Shown one piece after another: positions 1-11,509 of a DNA stretch of 64,000 nt. Position numbers and translations under genes: made by a program. The DNA is from Flavobacteriales bacterium (GTDB taxonomy: Bacteria > Bacteroidota > Bacteroidia > Flavobacteriales_F > PHOS-HE28), in NCBI GenBank assembly GCA_016717305.1, contig JADKFY010000010.1, positions 1 through 64,000 on the forward strand, in the 5' to 3' direction. The notes under the pieces were generated by a model, which saw only the letters and a list, made by a program, of their open reading frames with translations, searched no databases and was not told where the DNA came from. Position 1 is the stretch's first letter. Every line of letters starts with the position of its first letter.

Positions 1-96
1 AGCAAGACTTCATTCTTCGTTGAAAAGATGACGGACAATGCCAAAGGGAGTGTTCCGTTGGGTGATGCGTCATTCAACAGAGGTGAACCGGGATGA
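1..96 (+). CDS. C-terminal fragment of an unidentified protein (5'-truncated by window edge)
   Basis: An open frame runs from base 1 to a TGA at 94-96 and ends in the residues FNRGEPG. The TGA overlaps the ATG of the next gene (ATGA), an arrangement seen repeatedly in this locus, which supports a real gene end. Only about 31 residues are visible and no family can be assigned. It probably belongs to the same polysaccharide operon. Confidence 0.35.
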   Translation, partial: SKTSFFVEKMTDNAKGSVPLGDASFNRGEPG

Positions 97-1365
97 CCCT
101 GCTCGTACTTGGACTTGATGGTGTGGATCGGAGGCTTATTCATTCGCTTTGATATGCCGTTCACCCAGGGTTTGTTACACGTTCTTCAGACTTGCTCCCT
201 GTGAAGGAGGACCTCTGGAGTCGTGGCTGGGCTAAGGTGCTCTCTGGCCTACCACCCACGGATACCGGATCTACTACGAGCAGCCTGCACTTGATGGTAC
301 CGCGCGCTTTACGCAAGGGTACGGATCGAAGAGTTATCCTACCGGAGCTGCGAAAAAGCCTTTATGGACCGAAGTGGATGCGTTGGGAAAGCGGGCCGCG
401 TGGTTGAATTTGCCCACCATGATGCCAGCGCCAGCCATAAATGGAGTTGTGCTCGGCGGTGCGGGAGGAGGCTTCAGTCCAGAACAACAGATTCCTGAAG
501 TGGCTTGCCATCCAACTTCATTGCGCGACATGTTCATCGAAGATCGCATGATCTGGGAGAATCGCTTTGTGGTTTCCGGTATTAGGACCATGGACCTTTT
601 CTTCGACCGAAGTGCCTCGAAACATTCACGAGGCGCGATTGGTCAATGTTGACCTTGTGAAGAAGAATGGGTGGCCCGATGGATGCGGGCTTCTTCATTA
701 CCGAGGAACCGGTCATCATCAGTAACATCTACATGTACTCCATCGAGAGCTATTGATGGCCAAAGGCAAGAGCGGACCGAAGCGATTGCATATTTGCTGA
801 ACCAGTTCTTCAGCACCTTGGACGACACATTGGAGTACGCCGTGGACAAACTGGGTCCCGAACAGGTGATGGTGGTTTCGGACCATGGCACTGCTAAAAC
901 GCATGTTCAGCGTGAATGCGGTCTTGGAAGACGCAGGTATGCTTCGCTTCACCGGCGATGCACCGGGTAATAAGCGCGATCGCTTACAAAGGTGAAAGGT
1001 CGATTGGCCAAAGAAGTGATCGACACAGCGAAGATCCAAGTGGCGCCTTCGCTGCCGCCATGGAGGCATGTGGATCACAAGGCATCAAAAGCTTTCAGTA
1101 ACTATTACGTACCCGGCATTTTTCTATACGATCGAGCCTTTGGTGAAACCAATGGATCGAGCCACGGCGATCGGGTTGGAGAACGGGGTGCTCAATCCCT
1201 TCAACGCCCATCCAACTGCCCGGGCTGGAGTGGTTGCGTCCATTGCTCCCGACGAAGGCGCATTAGCGTGCTGAATTATGGATCGTTCATCGGAGGACTA
1301 CTTCCCGGAGCAACAAAGGTGCAGCTGTGCAGGACAATCCGTACTTCGTGATTGTTCGGATATGA
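93..1365 (+). pseudogene. Alkaline-phosphatase-superfamily (type I phosphodiesterase-like) gene, frameshifted
   Basis: The start reads MTLLVLGLDGVDRR, the typical opening of type I phosphodiesterase/nucleotide pyrophosphatase proteins, where the Asp of GLDG binds metal. The reading then changes frame several times. Recognisable pieces are LLPVKEDLWSRGWAKVLSG (about 192-250), NLPTMMPAPAINGVVLGG (about 410-470) and the metal-binding-type VVSDHG motif near 875-893. The likely end is NPYFVIVRI followed by TGA at 1363-1365, overlapping an ATG. In this context it may hydrolyse or transfer a phospho- or sulfo-group on a surface glycan; that is inference. At least four indels are needed to read it as one protein, and they resemble sequencing errors because all neighbours show the same damage. 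Confidence 0.6.
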
Positions 1366-1518
1366 AAGAGGTTAACGCGTGACATTGGCAGTGGCAAAAA
1401 GAGCCCAGTGCGGCCTTATGCGTAGTGGACCATAAATTCCTCCACAACGTCGATCGCCCCGCGAAAGGACCTCGACCTCACCGTGGTCCATGAACTGGTG
1501 CTGAACCACTTCAAATAG
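1362..1518 (+). pseudogene. Possible small broken gene between phosphodiesterase and pyruvyl transferase
   Basis: An ATG at 1362 overlaps the previous stop (ATGA). A plausible end, VVHELVLNHFK then TAG at 1516-1518, abuts the next ATG at 1519. Joining the two needs at least one frame change, giving about 51 residues. I recognise no family. The tight spacing on both sides is the only argument for a gene; it could also be non-coding. Confidence 0.25.
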
Positions 1519-2700
1519 ATGCGCATCGGCTTGCTCACTTACCATCACGTGGTCAACATCAGTTCCAGTACCCAGACCTGGCCCAAACACAATCTGCTCC
1601 ACTCAATTATTTCCCGCAAGCACGGTCAGGGTCGTCATTAAGCACCGGACGCTAAAGCTTTAAACGTAAACTGCGAAAGGTTGTGCCAGGTGGCTTTTTC
1701 AAAAAGGAAGAGCGGAACGAATTTGCACGGATGGAGGTGGCTTACGAGCGCTTCCTGCGAGAGCGATGTGCCTTCAGCCCAGCGTTGGTGTTAGTGATGA
1801 TGATGCCGCTGTGGTGCGCAAGATCGCAGGGGCCAAGTACGACATGGTATTCGTGGGTAGCGACACCGTGTTCCAGCTGAATGGCTATTTTGGGGATCCA
1901 ATCGCGGACAAGTTTCCACCGAATGCTTACTACCTGCCCGAACTAACCGGGCCACGCAAGATCGGTCTTGCTGCATCCTTCGATCCCTTCACCGCGCAAC
2001 AAGTGGAGTGGAACAAGTTGGCCGAAGTAGCACCGTTGCTGCACGCATTCGATGTGGTCTTCTACCGCGATTCAACGGCGCTTGAAGTACTGCGCAAGGC
2101 CAACATGCCCGAAGAGCAAATGGCGCATATTCCGGATCACAGTGCTCCCTGGACATCACGCACTTGGTTCCGGCGCAACTCGATATAATTGCACAAGGCG
2201 ATCGCCCCAAGGCAGGTGTGGCCATTGCGGATGAAGCCCTGCGTGCCAAGATCTTCGCGTTGGTGAAGGAAGCTGGTTTTGACGTGTTGGATTATCTACA
2301 TCCGCTCAACAAGTCCATTGCGATCCTTCGCCTGCCGAGGTGGTAGGCAATGCACTCTCCGGCTACCGCGAATTGGACCGCATGGTCACTGATCGGTTCC
2401 ACGGTTCCTCACCTACAATTGAGCAATGCGAACTTGATAGGATTGAGAATAATGCCACATACGCCGAACCCAACAGCAAATTGCGCGACCTGTACCAGCG
2501 CCTAGGCATCAGCGATCGGTTAGGTGCGCTGCGGTGCCGAAGGACCGGATCAGAACTCCTTTCAACAGTTGATCAAAACACGCTCTTGGTCCCGTGCAGA
2601 AATGATGCAACGCATGGCCGGGCTGCGCATGGCCGGTTTGGGTTCCATCGCCCAAGCACTCGCGAAATTTGAAGCATCTTCAATAGCCACAGGTAGATAA
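1519..2700 (+). pseudogene. Polysaccharide pyruvyl transferase family gene, frameshifted
   Basis: The N terminus MRIGLLTYHHVVN and the internal YDMVFVGSDTVFQLNGYFG (about 1841-1890) match the polysaccharide pyruvyl transferase family (PF04230), which adds a pyruvate ketal from phosphoenolpyruvate to exopolysaccharide sugars. The later piece RMVTDRFHGS (about 2380-2408) is the family's conserved C-terminal VTDRFHG-type block. The protein ends GSIAQALAKFEASSIATGR with TAA at 2698-2700, giving about 390 codons, normal for the family. Frame changes occur around 1620, 1800, 2150, 2340 and 2440-2580. In context it would decorate the surface polymer with acidic pyruvyl groups. Confidence 0.75.
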
Positions 2701-2722
2701 CTTGCAAATTCAACCACAGACC

Positions 2723-3505
2723 ATGACCGCACGCTACCACCCACCTGAGAATGAGCTGACCCTCGATTCCGAATTTGCTTTTGCACTGGCAGATGACCAA
2801 TTGCGAGCGTTTCGCCATTCAGGATCTTTTGCGCCGGACCAAACCAAAAGTGGCATTGGAGATCGGCACCTACAAGGGCGGCTCATTACAAGTGATCTCG
2901 CACTTTGCAGAAGAAGTTTATTCCATCGATATCGACCCCACCGTGCCGGGAGCGTTTGGGTGGGAAGGTTCCCACAGTCCATTATCGAATTGGGCCATCG
3001 GGCGAAGTGTTGCCCAAGGTCTTGGCGGAGATCGCGCGAGCGCGGTGTTGATATCGGTTTCGTCTTGCCATCGATGGCGATACTCCACCGCTGGGGTGCG
3101 GGATGACATCAATAAGTTGCTCGCCTCAAATTTCAAAGAGCCGTTGCATTGTGATCATGCACGACAGTTTTCAACCCGGATTGCCGCGAGGGCATCCGCA
3201 CGGCAAGATGGGGTGCATCACCCTATGTGCACATGGTGGACCTCGATTTCATTCGGGTATCTTCCACGAACAGGCCTATGATACTGCTGCGCAAGGGAGC
3301 ATGTGGGGCGGCTTCGGGATCGCCTATTGGAACCCACCAAACGGACCGTGGAATTGGAAGTGCGTGCTTCGCAACATGGTCTGTTCGATGCCTGGTACCA
3401 GCGTTCTTCGCACAAACCACGAACGCAAGCACCCCCACCGCCCAGTTTGGCGAAACGGATGCTTGCGCAAGCTTGGCGCTGGTGCCTCAATGCCCACGAT
3501 AGGGG
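2723..3505 (+). pseudogene. Class I SAM-dependent methyltransferase, frameshifted
   Basis: The piece VALEIGTYKGGSLQVISHF (about 2850-2905) is a motif I (GxG-type) SAM-binding loop, followed by VYSIDID as the motif II acidic end. Downstream fragments in shifting frames include STAGVRDDINKLLA (motif resembling the cephalosporin hydroxylase/CmcI-like methyltransferases) and the C-terminal region VELEVRASQHGLFDAWYQRS. The ATG at 2723 was chosen because it precedes the continuous ALADDQLRAF-type N terminus. The end near 3505 is approximate because a frame change hides the stop. The likely role is O-methylation of a sugar or nucleotide-sugar intermediate. Confidence 0.6.
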
Positions 3506-4737
3506 GCTTCGTACGTCCGATAGGCCCATTGCCTTCGCTCATTACAGCGTACCGAATGACGTGGTGGGGTTACAACTTGGCTCAAGGGCTGCTTCTTCGT
3601 TTGCATGCGGACGGTGTGCCATTGGTAGTGCTGTTGCATCACCTGGGCCATGATGAGAAGTCTTCATTAGCGGCTACGCTGCGTGAAAAGAAATTCCGGT
3701 CGAAGTCCAGATGCGCAGTGCAACCATGGCAGAAGATCTATCACAGACCATTGATTTCCTGGAGCGACATCGGCCAATTGTCTTTACCGCAATGTTTGAA
3801 CGTCTTCTACTACGCAGCGGCGACTGCAAGTGAATCAGTCTGCCGTGGTGCATGACCTTGCATTCCGATGATCCGGACTACTGGGCGATAGCAGAGGCAA
3901 TCCCGGCGGAACAACATGGTGGTCCACCGTGTGCGTTTCCAAAACCTTGGTGAAGTGGTTATGCAAAAAAGGGCTAGCGAAAGTCCCCGTCCATGATCGC
4001 CTACGGAACGCGCATACCCGAAGAGCAGGCAAGGTTTCTGCAACGCCATTCACGGTGGTCTATAGTGGCCGCATGTTGGAGGAGCAGAAGCGCATCTCGC
4101 TCATTCTGGCCACGTTGGAAAGTGCGTACCCCTTGATCCACGGATCCAGGCAGTATTGATCGGCGATGGGCGGGGCCGTCGCCGCTAAGGCTCGCGTTGC
4201 CGAAGCAGGCTTAGCCGAACGCATACGGTTCACGGGTCGTTTGGCAATCGAAAAGGTCGCAGATCAGTTGATCCCAGTGCCAAGCCAGTTTGTCGTGTCC
4301 GATTTCGAAGGACTGCCACTTACCCTGTTGGAACCATGTTGGGTGTGGTTCCCGTAGTTCGTTCCATTGAAAGTGGTATTCCTGAATTGGTGCAACACAA
4401 TAGTACCGGCGTGTTGGTGAACGAAGACCCGAACCAAGCCTCAGCAGCGTTGATCGCATTGGCGAACGACCCGGAACGTTGGGCACGTTGTTCTGCAGGC
4501 GCGCGTGCGTTGATCGCAACGAACTATGCCGCAGAACACAATTACACGAATTGGGTTGATCAGATGGCGGCGATGATGGAGAGTCCACAACCTGCCTATC
4601 CATTGCGTGTTGGTGAAATTCAGTTGCCTGCAGAAGGGTCGTTGTTAGGGAAGGGATACAAGCGAAAGTATATTCCGCCGAGTTTGTTCAGGCGGGTGGT
4701 GAATAAAAGTGAAGCATCCCCTGGCATCGCCACGATG
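3506..4737 (+). pseudogene. Glycosyltransferase family 4-like (GT-B), frameshifted
   Basis: The N-terminal fragment PIAFAHYSVPNDVVG followed by GLLLRLHADGVPLVVLLHH is a GT-B N-domain start. The C-terminal half carries FTVVYSGRMLEEQKRISLIL, GLAERIRFTGRLAIEKVADQ and GIPELVQHNSTGVLVNEDPN, the usual GT4 nucleotide-sugar-binding region. At least five frame changes occur between 3540 and 4340. If one A of the run at 4706-4709 is an insertion error, the C terminus becomes VVNKVKHPLASPR and TGA overlaps the next ATG at 4735. Start and end are therefore inferred. Confidence 0.65.
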
Positions 4738-5849
4738 ACCAAGGATGCATTGACCCATAAAGCCGGGGGGTACCTCGAAAGTCTTGACTTCCTTTAGAGC
4801 GATCGCGATACTCCCGAGTCTTCTTCTTTCACATCCAGATCAGACCTTGTTCAAGGCTTTCGATTCGCGACGGCAGATTATGGTGACTTCTTTTTGAAAG
4901 AGGGAATTGCTTGGAGTCGGATCCTGTGGAATGTGCTGCCAAGTGCATTCGGTGCGAGCGGTGTTGAACTCTTCCTGTTGATCAGTGGCTTCCTGATCCA
5001 TCTAGCTTATTTGAGATCGAAGAGCACGTTGAAATTGGGTGCTTTTTACAGCAAAAGATTCTGGCGGATCTATCCACCGTATATCATTTCCATAATTCTA
5101 TTGTATCCGATATCAACAAATGCGGGTGGAAGAGATCTTTTGTTGCATGCGTTGTTGCTCCACAACCTTAGCGAGGTGTCGTTCTTCAGCATGAATCCGT
5201 CGTACTGGTCTTTGGCGTTGGAAGCACAGTTGTATCTCGTCTATCCATTACTCCTGCTCTTTCGGGAGAAGTGGGGATTCAAGCAAACACTTATCATGCT
5301 TTGCGTGCTGAGTATTCTGGCATCGATCCAGCAGTACGTGTATGCACCAAGCAGTGCGGTACTGGATAAATCCTTGTTGAAGTTTTGGGTGTTCTGGGCT
5401 TTCGGCGCATTCCTCGCGGAATACCATGTCCATGGTCAACGTTTCTTCCGGGTACACGGTGTGTGGCTCTTTGGTGTCGGTCTGCTTATTGTTCTCTCCA
5501 AGTTCACCACCCTGCATCAACCGTTGAAATTCTATTTATACACCCTATTCCATGCGGTTCTCCTTGAACGATTCTTGACTTATCCGAATTTCCGTGGTCC
5601 GTGGATGGTCCACTCGGATGTGAAGGGTAGTGTGCTATTGGGGTTGGCGAGCTATAGCTTCTACTTGTTTCACCAGCCTATGATCCTGGGTGATTGGGTG
5701 GATCTTTTTGGAAACACCGGTTTAGGGTAGTGAGCTTTGTCTTGGTTACATTCACATTGGTCATGATGGTTTCTTGGCTGTCCTATGGTCGTGTTGAGAT
5801 TCCGAGAATTGCTGTTGGGCGCAGATTGCGCGGACTTCGAAAGAGTTGA
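4735..5849 (+). pseudogene. Acyltransferase 3 family membrane protein (O-acetyltransferase), frameshifted
   Basis: The sequence LESLDFLRAIAIL near 4775-4815 is the family's opening motif; it is interrupted by one extra T in the run at 4794-4797, which creates a premature TAG. The main intact block (4894-5730) holds GVELFLLISGFLIHL, KRFWRIYPPYIISIILL, YWSLALEAQLYLVYPLLLL and SYSFYLFHQPMI, all hallmarks of acyltransferase 3 (PF01757) with about ten transmembrane helices. The final helix and basic tail continue in another frame to TGA at 5847-5849. Members acetylate or succinylate cell-surface polysaccharides. It is paralogous to the gene at 7119. Confidence 0.8.
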
Positions 5850-5956
5850 CGTGATGCGTTGGTTGCTCAGCCATTGAAAAAGCAATCGTCCTTTTTACTT
5901 GTCCTTATTCTTTAGGATCCACAAGAGTTTGGCAAATCCTTAGTTTCGCCATTCCC

Positions 5957-7119
5957 ATGAAGCTCCTCTTCATAAGTACCAATGATCATGTGCCATGGGG
6001 TGGCAGCGAAGTGTTGTGGTCCAAGGTTGCCGTGGCATTGGTTGCGAGCGGGCATAACGTAATGGCGTCCCTACAACGCTGGCCTGAAGAGCCTAAGCCG
6101 GTGGCCGAGGTCCGAACAAAGGGCGTGCAGATCCATTTGCGTTCACGGGACAAGCTGGTGTACACGCGGGTATTGCGTACTTGGAATGCCTTTCGTGGCG
6201 GCTATCTCCCCCGGAATACACCAACAACGAATTGGAGGCATTGGAGCTCTTTCGTCCGGATCATGGTACTGTCCTTGGGCAGCCATGTTGATGGCAAGTT
6301 CGTGCGTTTCGCTCGGGCATTGCAGGATCGATCGATCAGTTATGATGCGATCGTGCAGCTCGTGCATCCCTTCCTGGTCCTCTCCGATGAAGAAGCGGAC
6401 CGCTTGTTGGAAGCATACTCAGGAGCGCGACATGTTGTTTTCGTTTCCGATCAGAACCGTGAGACGCACAGATGCACCTTGAGATGAATTGGCGCGATCC
6501 ATCGTCATACCGAATCCAGCTGATCTACTACACCTTGAAACTCCGTTGTCGTATCCGAAAATGGATCAGGGTTACCACATCGCAATGGTCGGAGCATTAA
6601 CACCATTCCACAAAGGACAGGATATCGCGTTGGAGGTACTTGCTCGCCCGCACTGGCGAAGATCGTTCCTTGTGGCTGAACCTATATGGAGAAGGCACTG
6701 GCAGAAGGGTACTGGAACGCAACATAGCACGTTTGCGTCTACACCGTGTCAAACTTCATGGTCATGTTCCAGATCGGTCGGTGATCTGGTCCAAGAACCA
6801 CGCGGCGCTTTTCGCCTCGCGCATGGAGGGGCTTTCCTTGGCCTTGTTGGAAGCGCTGGCATTGGGCCGGATGGTGGTGAGCACCGATGTCGGTGGTGCG
6901 CGAGAACACATTGTCGACGGACACACGGGATTCATGGTGCCCTTTCCGAGTGCAGATGCGCTGGATGTGACCTTGGAGCGCGCTTGGCTTGTGCGTGACC
7001 AATGGGACGGTATGGGTGTTAACGCGCGGTCAAAGCACCACGTTGATGGGAACGACCCTGTACAACGTATTGTCGCACTGGTCGAACAGCGAGCCGCCTC
7101 TGATGTTGTGGCAAATTGA
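5957..7119 (+). pseudogene. Glycosyltransferase family 4-like (GT-B), frameshifted
   Basis: It starts MKLLFISTNDHVPWGGSEVL, a GT4 N terminus with the glycine-rich acceptor loop. The first frame ends at 6487. The second begins with SIVIPNPADLLHLETPLSYP and HIAMVGALTPFHKGQDIALE. The third carries GHVPDRSVIWSKNHAALFAS, MEGLSLALLEALALGRMVVS and GGAREHIVDGHTGFMVPF, including the E-x7-E type region, and stops at 7117-7119. Two indels (near 6480 and near 6650) restore a normal protein of about 387 residues. It precedes an acyltransferase with a 1-bp TGATG overlap. Confidence 0.75.
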
Positions 7120-8079
7120 TGGAGAGTGCCGTAGAGCAGAACGGGTTCGTGAAGGAGAATGAAGGAGTTCTTCCTTCCTCCAAGGCACACTTGGAAAGCG
7201 TCGATATCCTAAGGGCTTTGGCGATCATCTCCGTATTCGCATTCCATTCGCAAGAGGTCCTCTTGTCGAGTTACTATGTAAAGGTGGTTCGTGATACCTG
7301 GTTCTGGTTCCCCCATGAGGGAGGGTGGAAGCGCATATTCTGGAGCCTTTCTCCTTCTACCTTCGGATGGTTTGGTGTCGAGTTGTTCCTTTTATTGAGC
7401 GGGTTCCTGATCCATCATAACACACTTAAGAAAGACCTTCCGGTGAATTGGATGGATTTCCTGAGCAAGCGCTTTTGGAGGATCTATCCGGCCTATTTTC
7501 TGGCCATCCTCGTATTCGGCTTTGCGATGGGTCCCTTCAGTGCGTTGGATTGGGTGCTCCATTTGCTGTTGATCCATAACCTATACGAACCTACGTTCTT
7601 CGGGATCAATGGTTCCTTCTGGTCCTTGGCATTGGAAGCGCAACTCTATCTGGTCTATCCGGTCCTACTTTTGATGCGCGGTAGGTGGGGCATGGGTAGA
7701 ACGACACTCATTATCGCGGGCTTATCGCTGGTCACATTGCTGGTCCAGCAATGGGTCGGTCCGTTCGGCTCGTCCTTTAAGGTCTCGATCGCCCGTTTGT
7801 GGATCACTGAAACTGAAGGGTATGTGGAAGACGGTCTACCAAATGTTCTTGTTGGTGGGGGTTTCGAGCTACAGCTTCTATCTCTTTCATCAACCTTTCC
7901 TACCATTCATTTACGCGTGGTTGCCCTTCGAAGGAATTTTCGGTGGGCAGTTGTTGGAGTGCGTGTTCGTTTTTGTGTTCATCGCGCTATGCTCATATGG
8001 CATCTTTGTATCCATAGAACTCCCTTTCATTCGAATAGGTCAACGGCTTCGCCGTCGCTCCTCTACCAAACTCCCTTGA
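7119..8079 (+). pseudogene. Acyltransferase 3 family membrane protein with frameshift and apparent internal deletion
   Basis: The N terminus to about 7790 is intact: HLESVDILRALAIISVFAF, GVELFLLLSGFLIHHNTLK, SKRFWRIYPAYFLAILVF and SFWSLALEAQLYLVYPVLLL. After IARLW the sequence jumps to KTVYQMFLLVGVSSYSFYLF in another frame. In the paralogue at 4735 about 80 residues separate the equivalent blocks, with helices that are missing here. The gene therefore seems to have lost roughly 200 bp as well as its frame. The C terminus ends at 8079. The ATG at 7119 was chosen over the upstream TTG because it overlaps the previous stop. Confidence 0.75.
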
Positions 8080-8199
8080 TTTGATGAGAGCTGGTTCGAT
8101 GTTGCTTATACCAAGCCTGCAATGCTTCTCCTGTGTTTCTTTGCACACCTCACCTATGCTGATGCGTTCATTTGAAATTCCAATTGCTTTTTGCCTGTG

Positions 8200-9326
8200 A
8201 TGCAACGCATCCTTTTCATCACCCACGAACTTTCACGCACAGGGGCGCCAATGGTCTTGTTGCATTTGGGTCGTTGGCTAAAGGCGAACCGAAAGGGGCT
8301 CGACATGGACCTGCTCGCCCTGGCGCGATGGAAGCATGCGCGATGCGTTCACCCAGGTCTTCGATTCCATTTTGGGTCCATCTCCAAAGGCACTTGACCC
8401 CATAGGTCTTCTGCGCCAGCGGCTACGCCCGGAAGGTCTGCAAGAGCGGCTGCTCCAAGAGGTTTCCAAGCAAAGGGGGCACCAATTGATCCATGCGAAT
8501 ACGGTGCTCGCCATACCTGCTGCTTGTAGGCTGAAGCATCGGTGGCCCATCCATCAGAATAGTGGCACATGTGCATGAATTGAACACCATTATCGCCATG
8601 TATTTGCCCGAACTCCGGAAATACATCGGGCAGGTGGATCGGTTCATTGCGGTTTCGCAGTTGGTGCGCGATGAGCTTGTTGAGCGTTGGGGTGTGCCGT
8701 TGGACCGGATCACGGTGGTCTACGAATTCTCCGAGGTGGGCAAATCGCCAGCAGCGAGCAAGCAGCCCATTAAGGACAAAATGGTCGTTGGCGGTTCAGG
8801 GCTCGTGCATTGGAGAAAGGGCCACGACCTGTTCATCCAAGTGGCACATTGCCTGCGCAGGGAACACCCGGACGTGCCGGCAAAATTCGTTTGGGTTGGT
8901 CGGTTGGATGCTCAGCATAAGATCATTGTTCAAGCCGACTTGGAACGCTCTGGCTTCACTGATAGGGTCCAGTTCGTTGGTGAGCTGGAAGACCCGCTTC
9001 CAGCCTTCCGCGAAATGGATGTAATTCTGTTGACCTCTCGGGAGGACCCCTTCCCGCTTGTTTGTATTGAAGTGGGCATGTTGGGTACACCGTTGCTCTG
9101 TTTCCAAGGTGCAACCGGTATCCCCGAGGTGTTGGCTGACGGCGGTGGCTTTGTAGTGCCCTATTTGGATGTGAGTGCCATGGCGGACCATATCGCTGCG
9201 TTGTGGCATGACTCGAACTTGCGGATGTTCCATTCGGAAAAGGCACGAGCGGTGTTCAGCAAGTTCACGCCAGAAGACCGGTGCCCGCCAATTGGCACTT
9301 TGATCGACGAAATGTTGCAAGGCTAG
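8200..9326 (+). pseudogene. Glycosyltransferase family 4-like (GT-B), frameshifted
   Basis: It starts MQRILFITHELSRTGAPMVL, a typical GT4 opening. Pieces in successive frames include GHQLIHANTVLAI (about 8480-8517) and, from 8562, one clean frame with MAHVHELNTIIAMYLPELRK, QVDRFIAVSQLVRDELVER, WVGRLDAQHKIIVQADLERS and ILLTSREDPFPLVCIEVGML. The last is the conserved donor-binding segment with its Glu residues. The stop is at 9324-9326. Indels fall near 8330-8390 and 8550. The GTGATG context (GTG-ATG at 8197-8202) supports the start. A sugar transferase of the surface-glycan pathway is inferred. Confidence 0.75.
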
Positions 9327-9442
9327 GGTTTGCTGTCAACATGGAGGGTTGGTCGGCAATGATCGGTCATTCCACCAAGGCTTTCCAAATCGCTAAATTC
9401 GCCGAATTCGTTGCTTGTAGAGGATTCCACGCACAGCGGACC

Positions 9443-10394
9443 ATGGAGAACCAACCTGAACAGATAACCCCATTGCCGAGCGGTATCAACCGGCCATACT
9501 GGTCCGTGATGGTGCCGGTCTACAACCTGGATGAACGCTACCTCGCGTAAGGCCTTGGTTTCGATCCTGCAGCAATCACCTGGATCGGATCGAATGCAGA
9601 TCGAGGTGGTTGACGATCATTCCCCGGATACTGATGTTTCGGCCATGGTCGCAAGAATTGGCGGTTCGCGCGTCTCGTACTACAGGAGTCCAAAGAACCT
9701 GGGCTTGGCTGGTGGTTGGAACACCTGCATACAACGTGCACAGGGCACTTGGGTCCATATCCTGCACCAGGACGATCATGTCTTGCCGGGGTTCTATAAA
9801 CGTTTGGAGCAAGCGGCAGAGGCAGAACCGGATACCGGCCTTATAGCTTCACGCTCCTTCTTCGTGGATAAGGACGATGTTATTAACGGCGTAACACCAT
9901 TTTTGCCCAAAATGGCGAAAAGCACAAGGGCTGTGGATGCCTTCTTCTATCGCACTCCGATCCAATGTGCAGGGGTTGCCGTGCGCAGGTCATTCTATGA
10001 GAAGTATGGCGGCTTCAAAAGGAACTTCGGTACACTTTGGATGTAGAACGGTGGAGCAAGGCAGTGGCGCAGATGGGTGGTGTGGTAGTGCCAGAAGTAC
10101 TTTCCAACTATCGGATGAACGTGGGTTCCGAGACCGGACGCTTGTCGCGCAGTGGAGAAACCTTCGGGATTACGATCGCCTAAACACTACATTCGCCAAG
10201 GAGTATCCGGTTTCGATCGAGCGAAGGCGGATCGGTATCTACTAAAGATGGCGCGAGAAATGGTGCATCGGTATGCCCTCTCCAATGATCAGGAAGCCAT
10301 GGAAGTACACCGGACATTCCTACATGAGCGGACTTCTTTATGGCACCGTGTTCGCTTGGCTCTGGCAAATCGGTTAAGAGTATCTGTGGAATGA
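9443..10394 (+). pseudogene. Glycosyltransferase family 2 (GT-A), frameshifted
   Basis: The N terminus SGINRPYWSVMVPVYNLDER breaks at 9547. It resumes as IEVVDDHSPDTDVSAMVARI, NLGLAGGWNTCIQRAQGTWV and HILHQDDHVLPGFYKRLEQA, where HQDDH is the GT2 DxD-type metal-binding motif. A second break near 10040 leads to DVERWSKAVAQMGGVVVPEV and LSNYRMNVGSETGRLSRSG, and a third near 10240 leads to the basic C-terminal tail ending at 10394. Total length is about 317 codons, normal for GT2. It probably transfers one sugar of the repeat unit. Confidence 0.75.
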
Positions 10395-10560
10395 GCCATC
10401 AGCATCTCGGGGTCATAAGTCCTCTTGATAAGCTCGTACTTTTTCCTATCAGCTTTTCAATGCCGCTCGCATATCCGCTCCGCGCACCCGGCTTATGTAG
10501 CCTGGAAATGAGTACGATCCAGCAGCGTTCCAAGGAATTCAACAAGTGATCGTTGTATAG

Positions 10561-11509
10561 ATGAAGCCTTCTATTTCCGTAGTCATTTGCACCCGCGCCC
10601 CGGGCCCTTGGGCCGGGTCACGTTGGGGCGTTGAAGACCCAGCCCTTTCGAAGGAACAAAGGGAGTTGTTGCCGATCGACAATGCGGGCGACGCTGGGCC
10701 CACCAGGGCCCGTTCCCATTTGGACGGGCGCCGCGGATCCGAAGCGGAAATGGGGTCTCACCATGGCACGCTTGCGCGGTATCCAAGAAGCGAAAGCGGA
10801 GTTGATCCTATTCGTTGATGATGACAATGAACTTGCACCTGATTATCTGAACAACCTCGTGCAAATAGCCGCGAAGCACAGCATGTTGGGTGTGATCGGT
10901 GCGGGGCGGATCATACCAGAATTCGAGGAATCGCCGGATCCACGGTTGCTCCCTTATACGCCGATGCTCGCTCTGCGCGAGGTGGCCGAAAGCTATTGGT
11001 CCAACGATCCGAAGGATGGCACCTTGCCATGGGGAGCCGGTATGGCGGTGCGGCGCGAGGTAGCGGACCGATACCATGCGATGATCCTTGCCGATCCTGA
11101 GAAGCAACGGTTGGACAGGGCGGGGAACACGCTCAATTCCTGTGGCGACGATGAATTCTCTTGGGTAGCTTGCGAGATGGGTTTTGGAAAAGGGATCTTC
11201 ACGGAACTATCCTTGGTGCATTTGATCGGTCGCTCGCGTGTGCAGAAGGAATACCTGTTGCGACTTGCTGAAGGACATGCGTTCTCCAGATCCCTATTGG
11301 CCCATTTGCACGGACGTAAAGTGCATACACCCATGCCCGTACCTTCTCTCGGACGGATGCTTGGGAAGCTGGTCAAGTTACGCATGAGTGAAGCATTCCA
11401 TGAGGGATCACGTTGGTTGAATGCCCGTTCCCTCAATTCAATTGATCTTGAATTCGATGGTGTAAAACGCGCAGGGATCCACCGGTTCCTCCGGACGATA
11501 CATGGCTGA
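10561..11509 (+). pseudogene. Glycosyltransferase family 2 (GT-A), frameshifted near the N terminus
   Basis: MKPSISVVICTR at 10561 is the standard GT2 start, but the next ~180 bases do not read cleanly in one frame. From about 10740 the frame is intact: LTMARLRGIQEAKAELILFV, then DDDNELAPDYLNNLV (DxD-type motif), GAGRIIPEFEESPDP, and GTLPWGAGMAVRREVADRY, the acceptor-side GAGMAVRR block. CGDDEFSWVACEMGFG carries the second conserved acidic ED/DD position. The stop is at 11507-11509, overlapping the next gene by 8 bp. This is the last gene in the heavily frameshifted part of the window. Confidence 0.75.
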
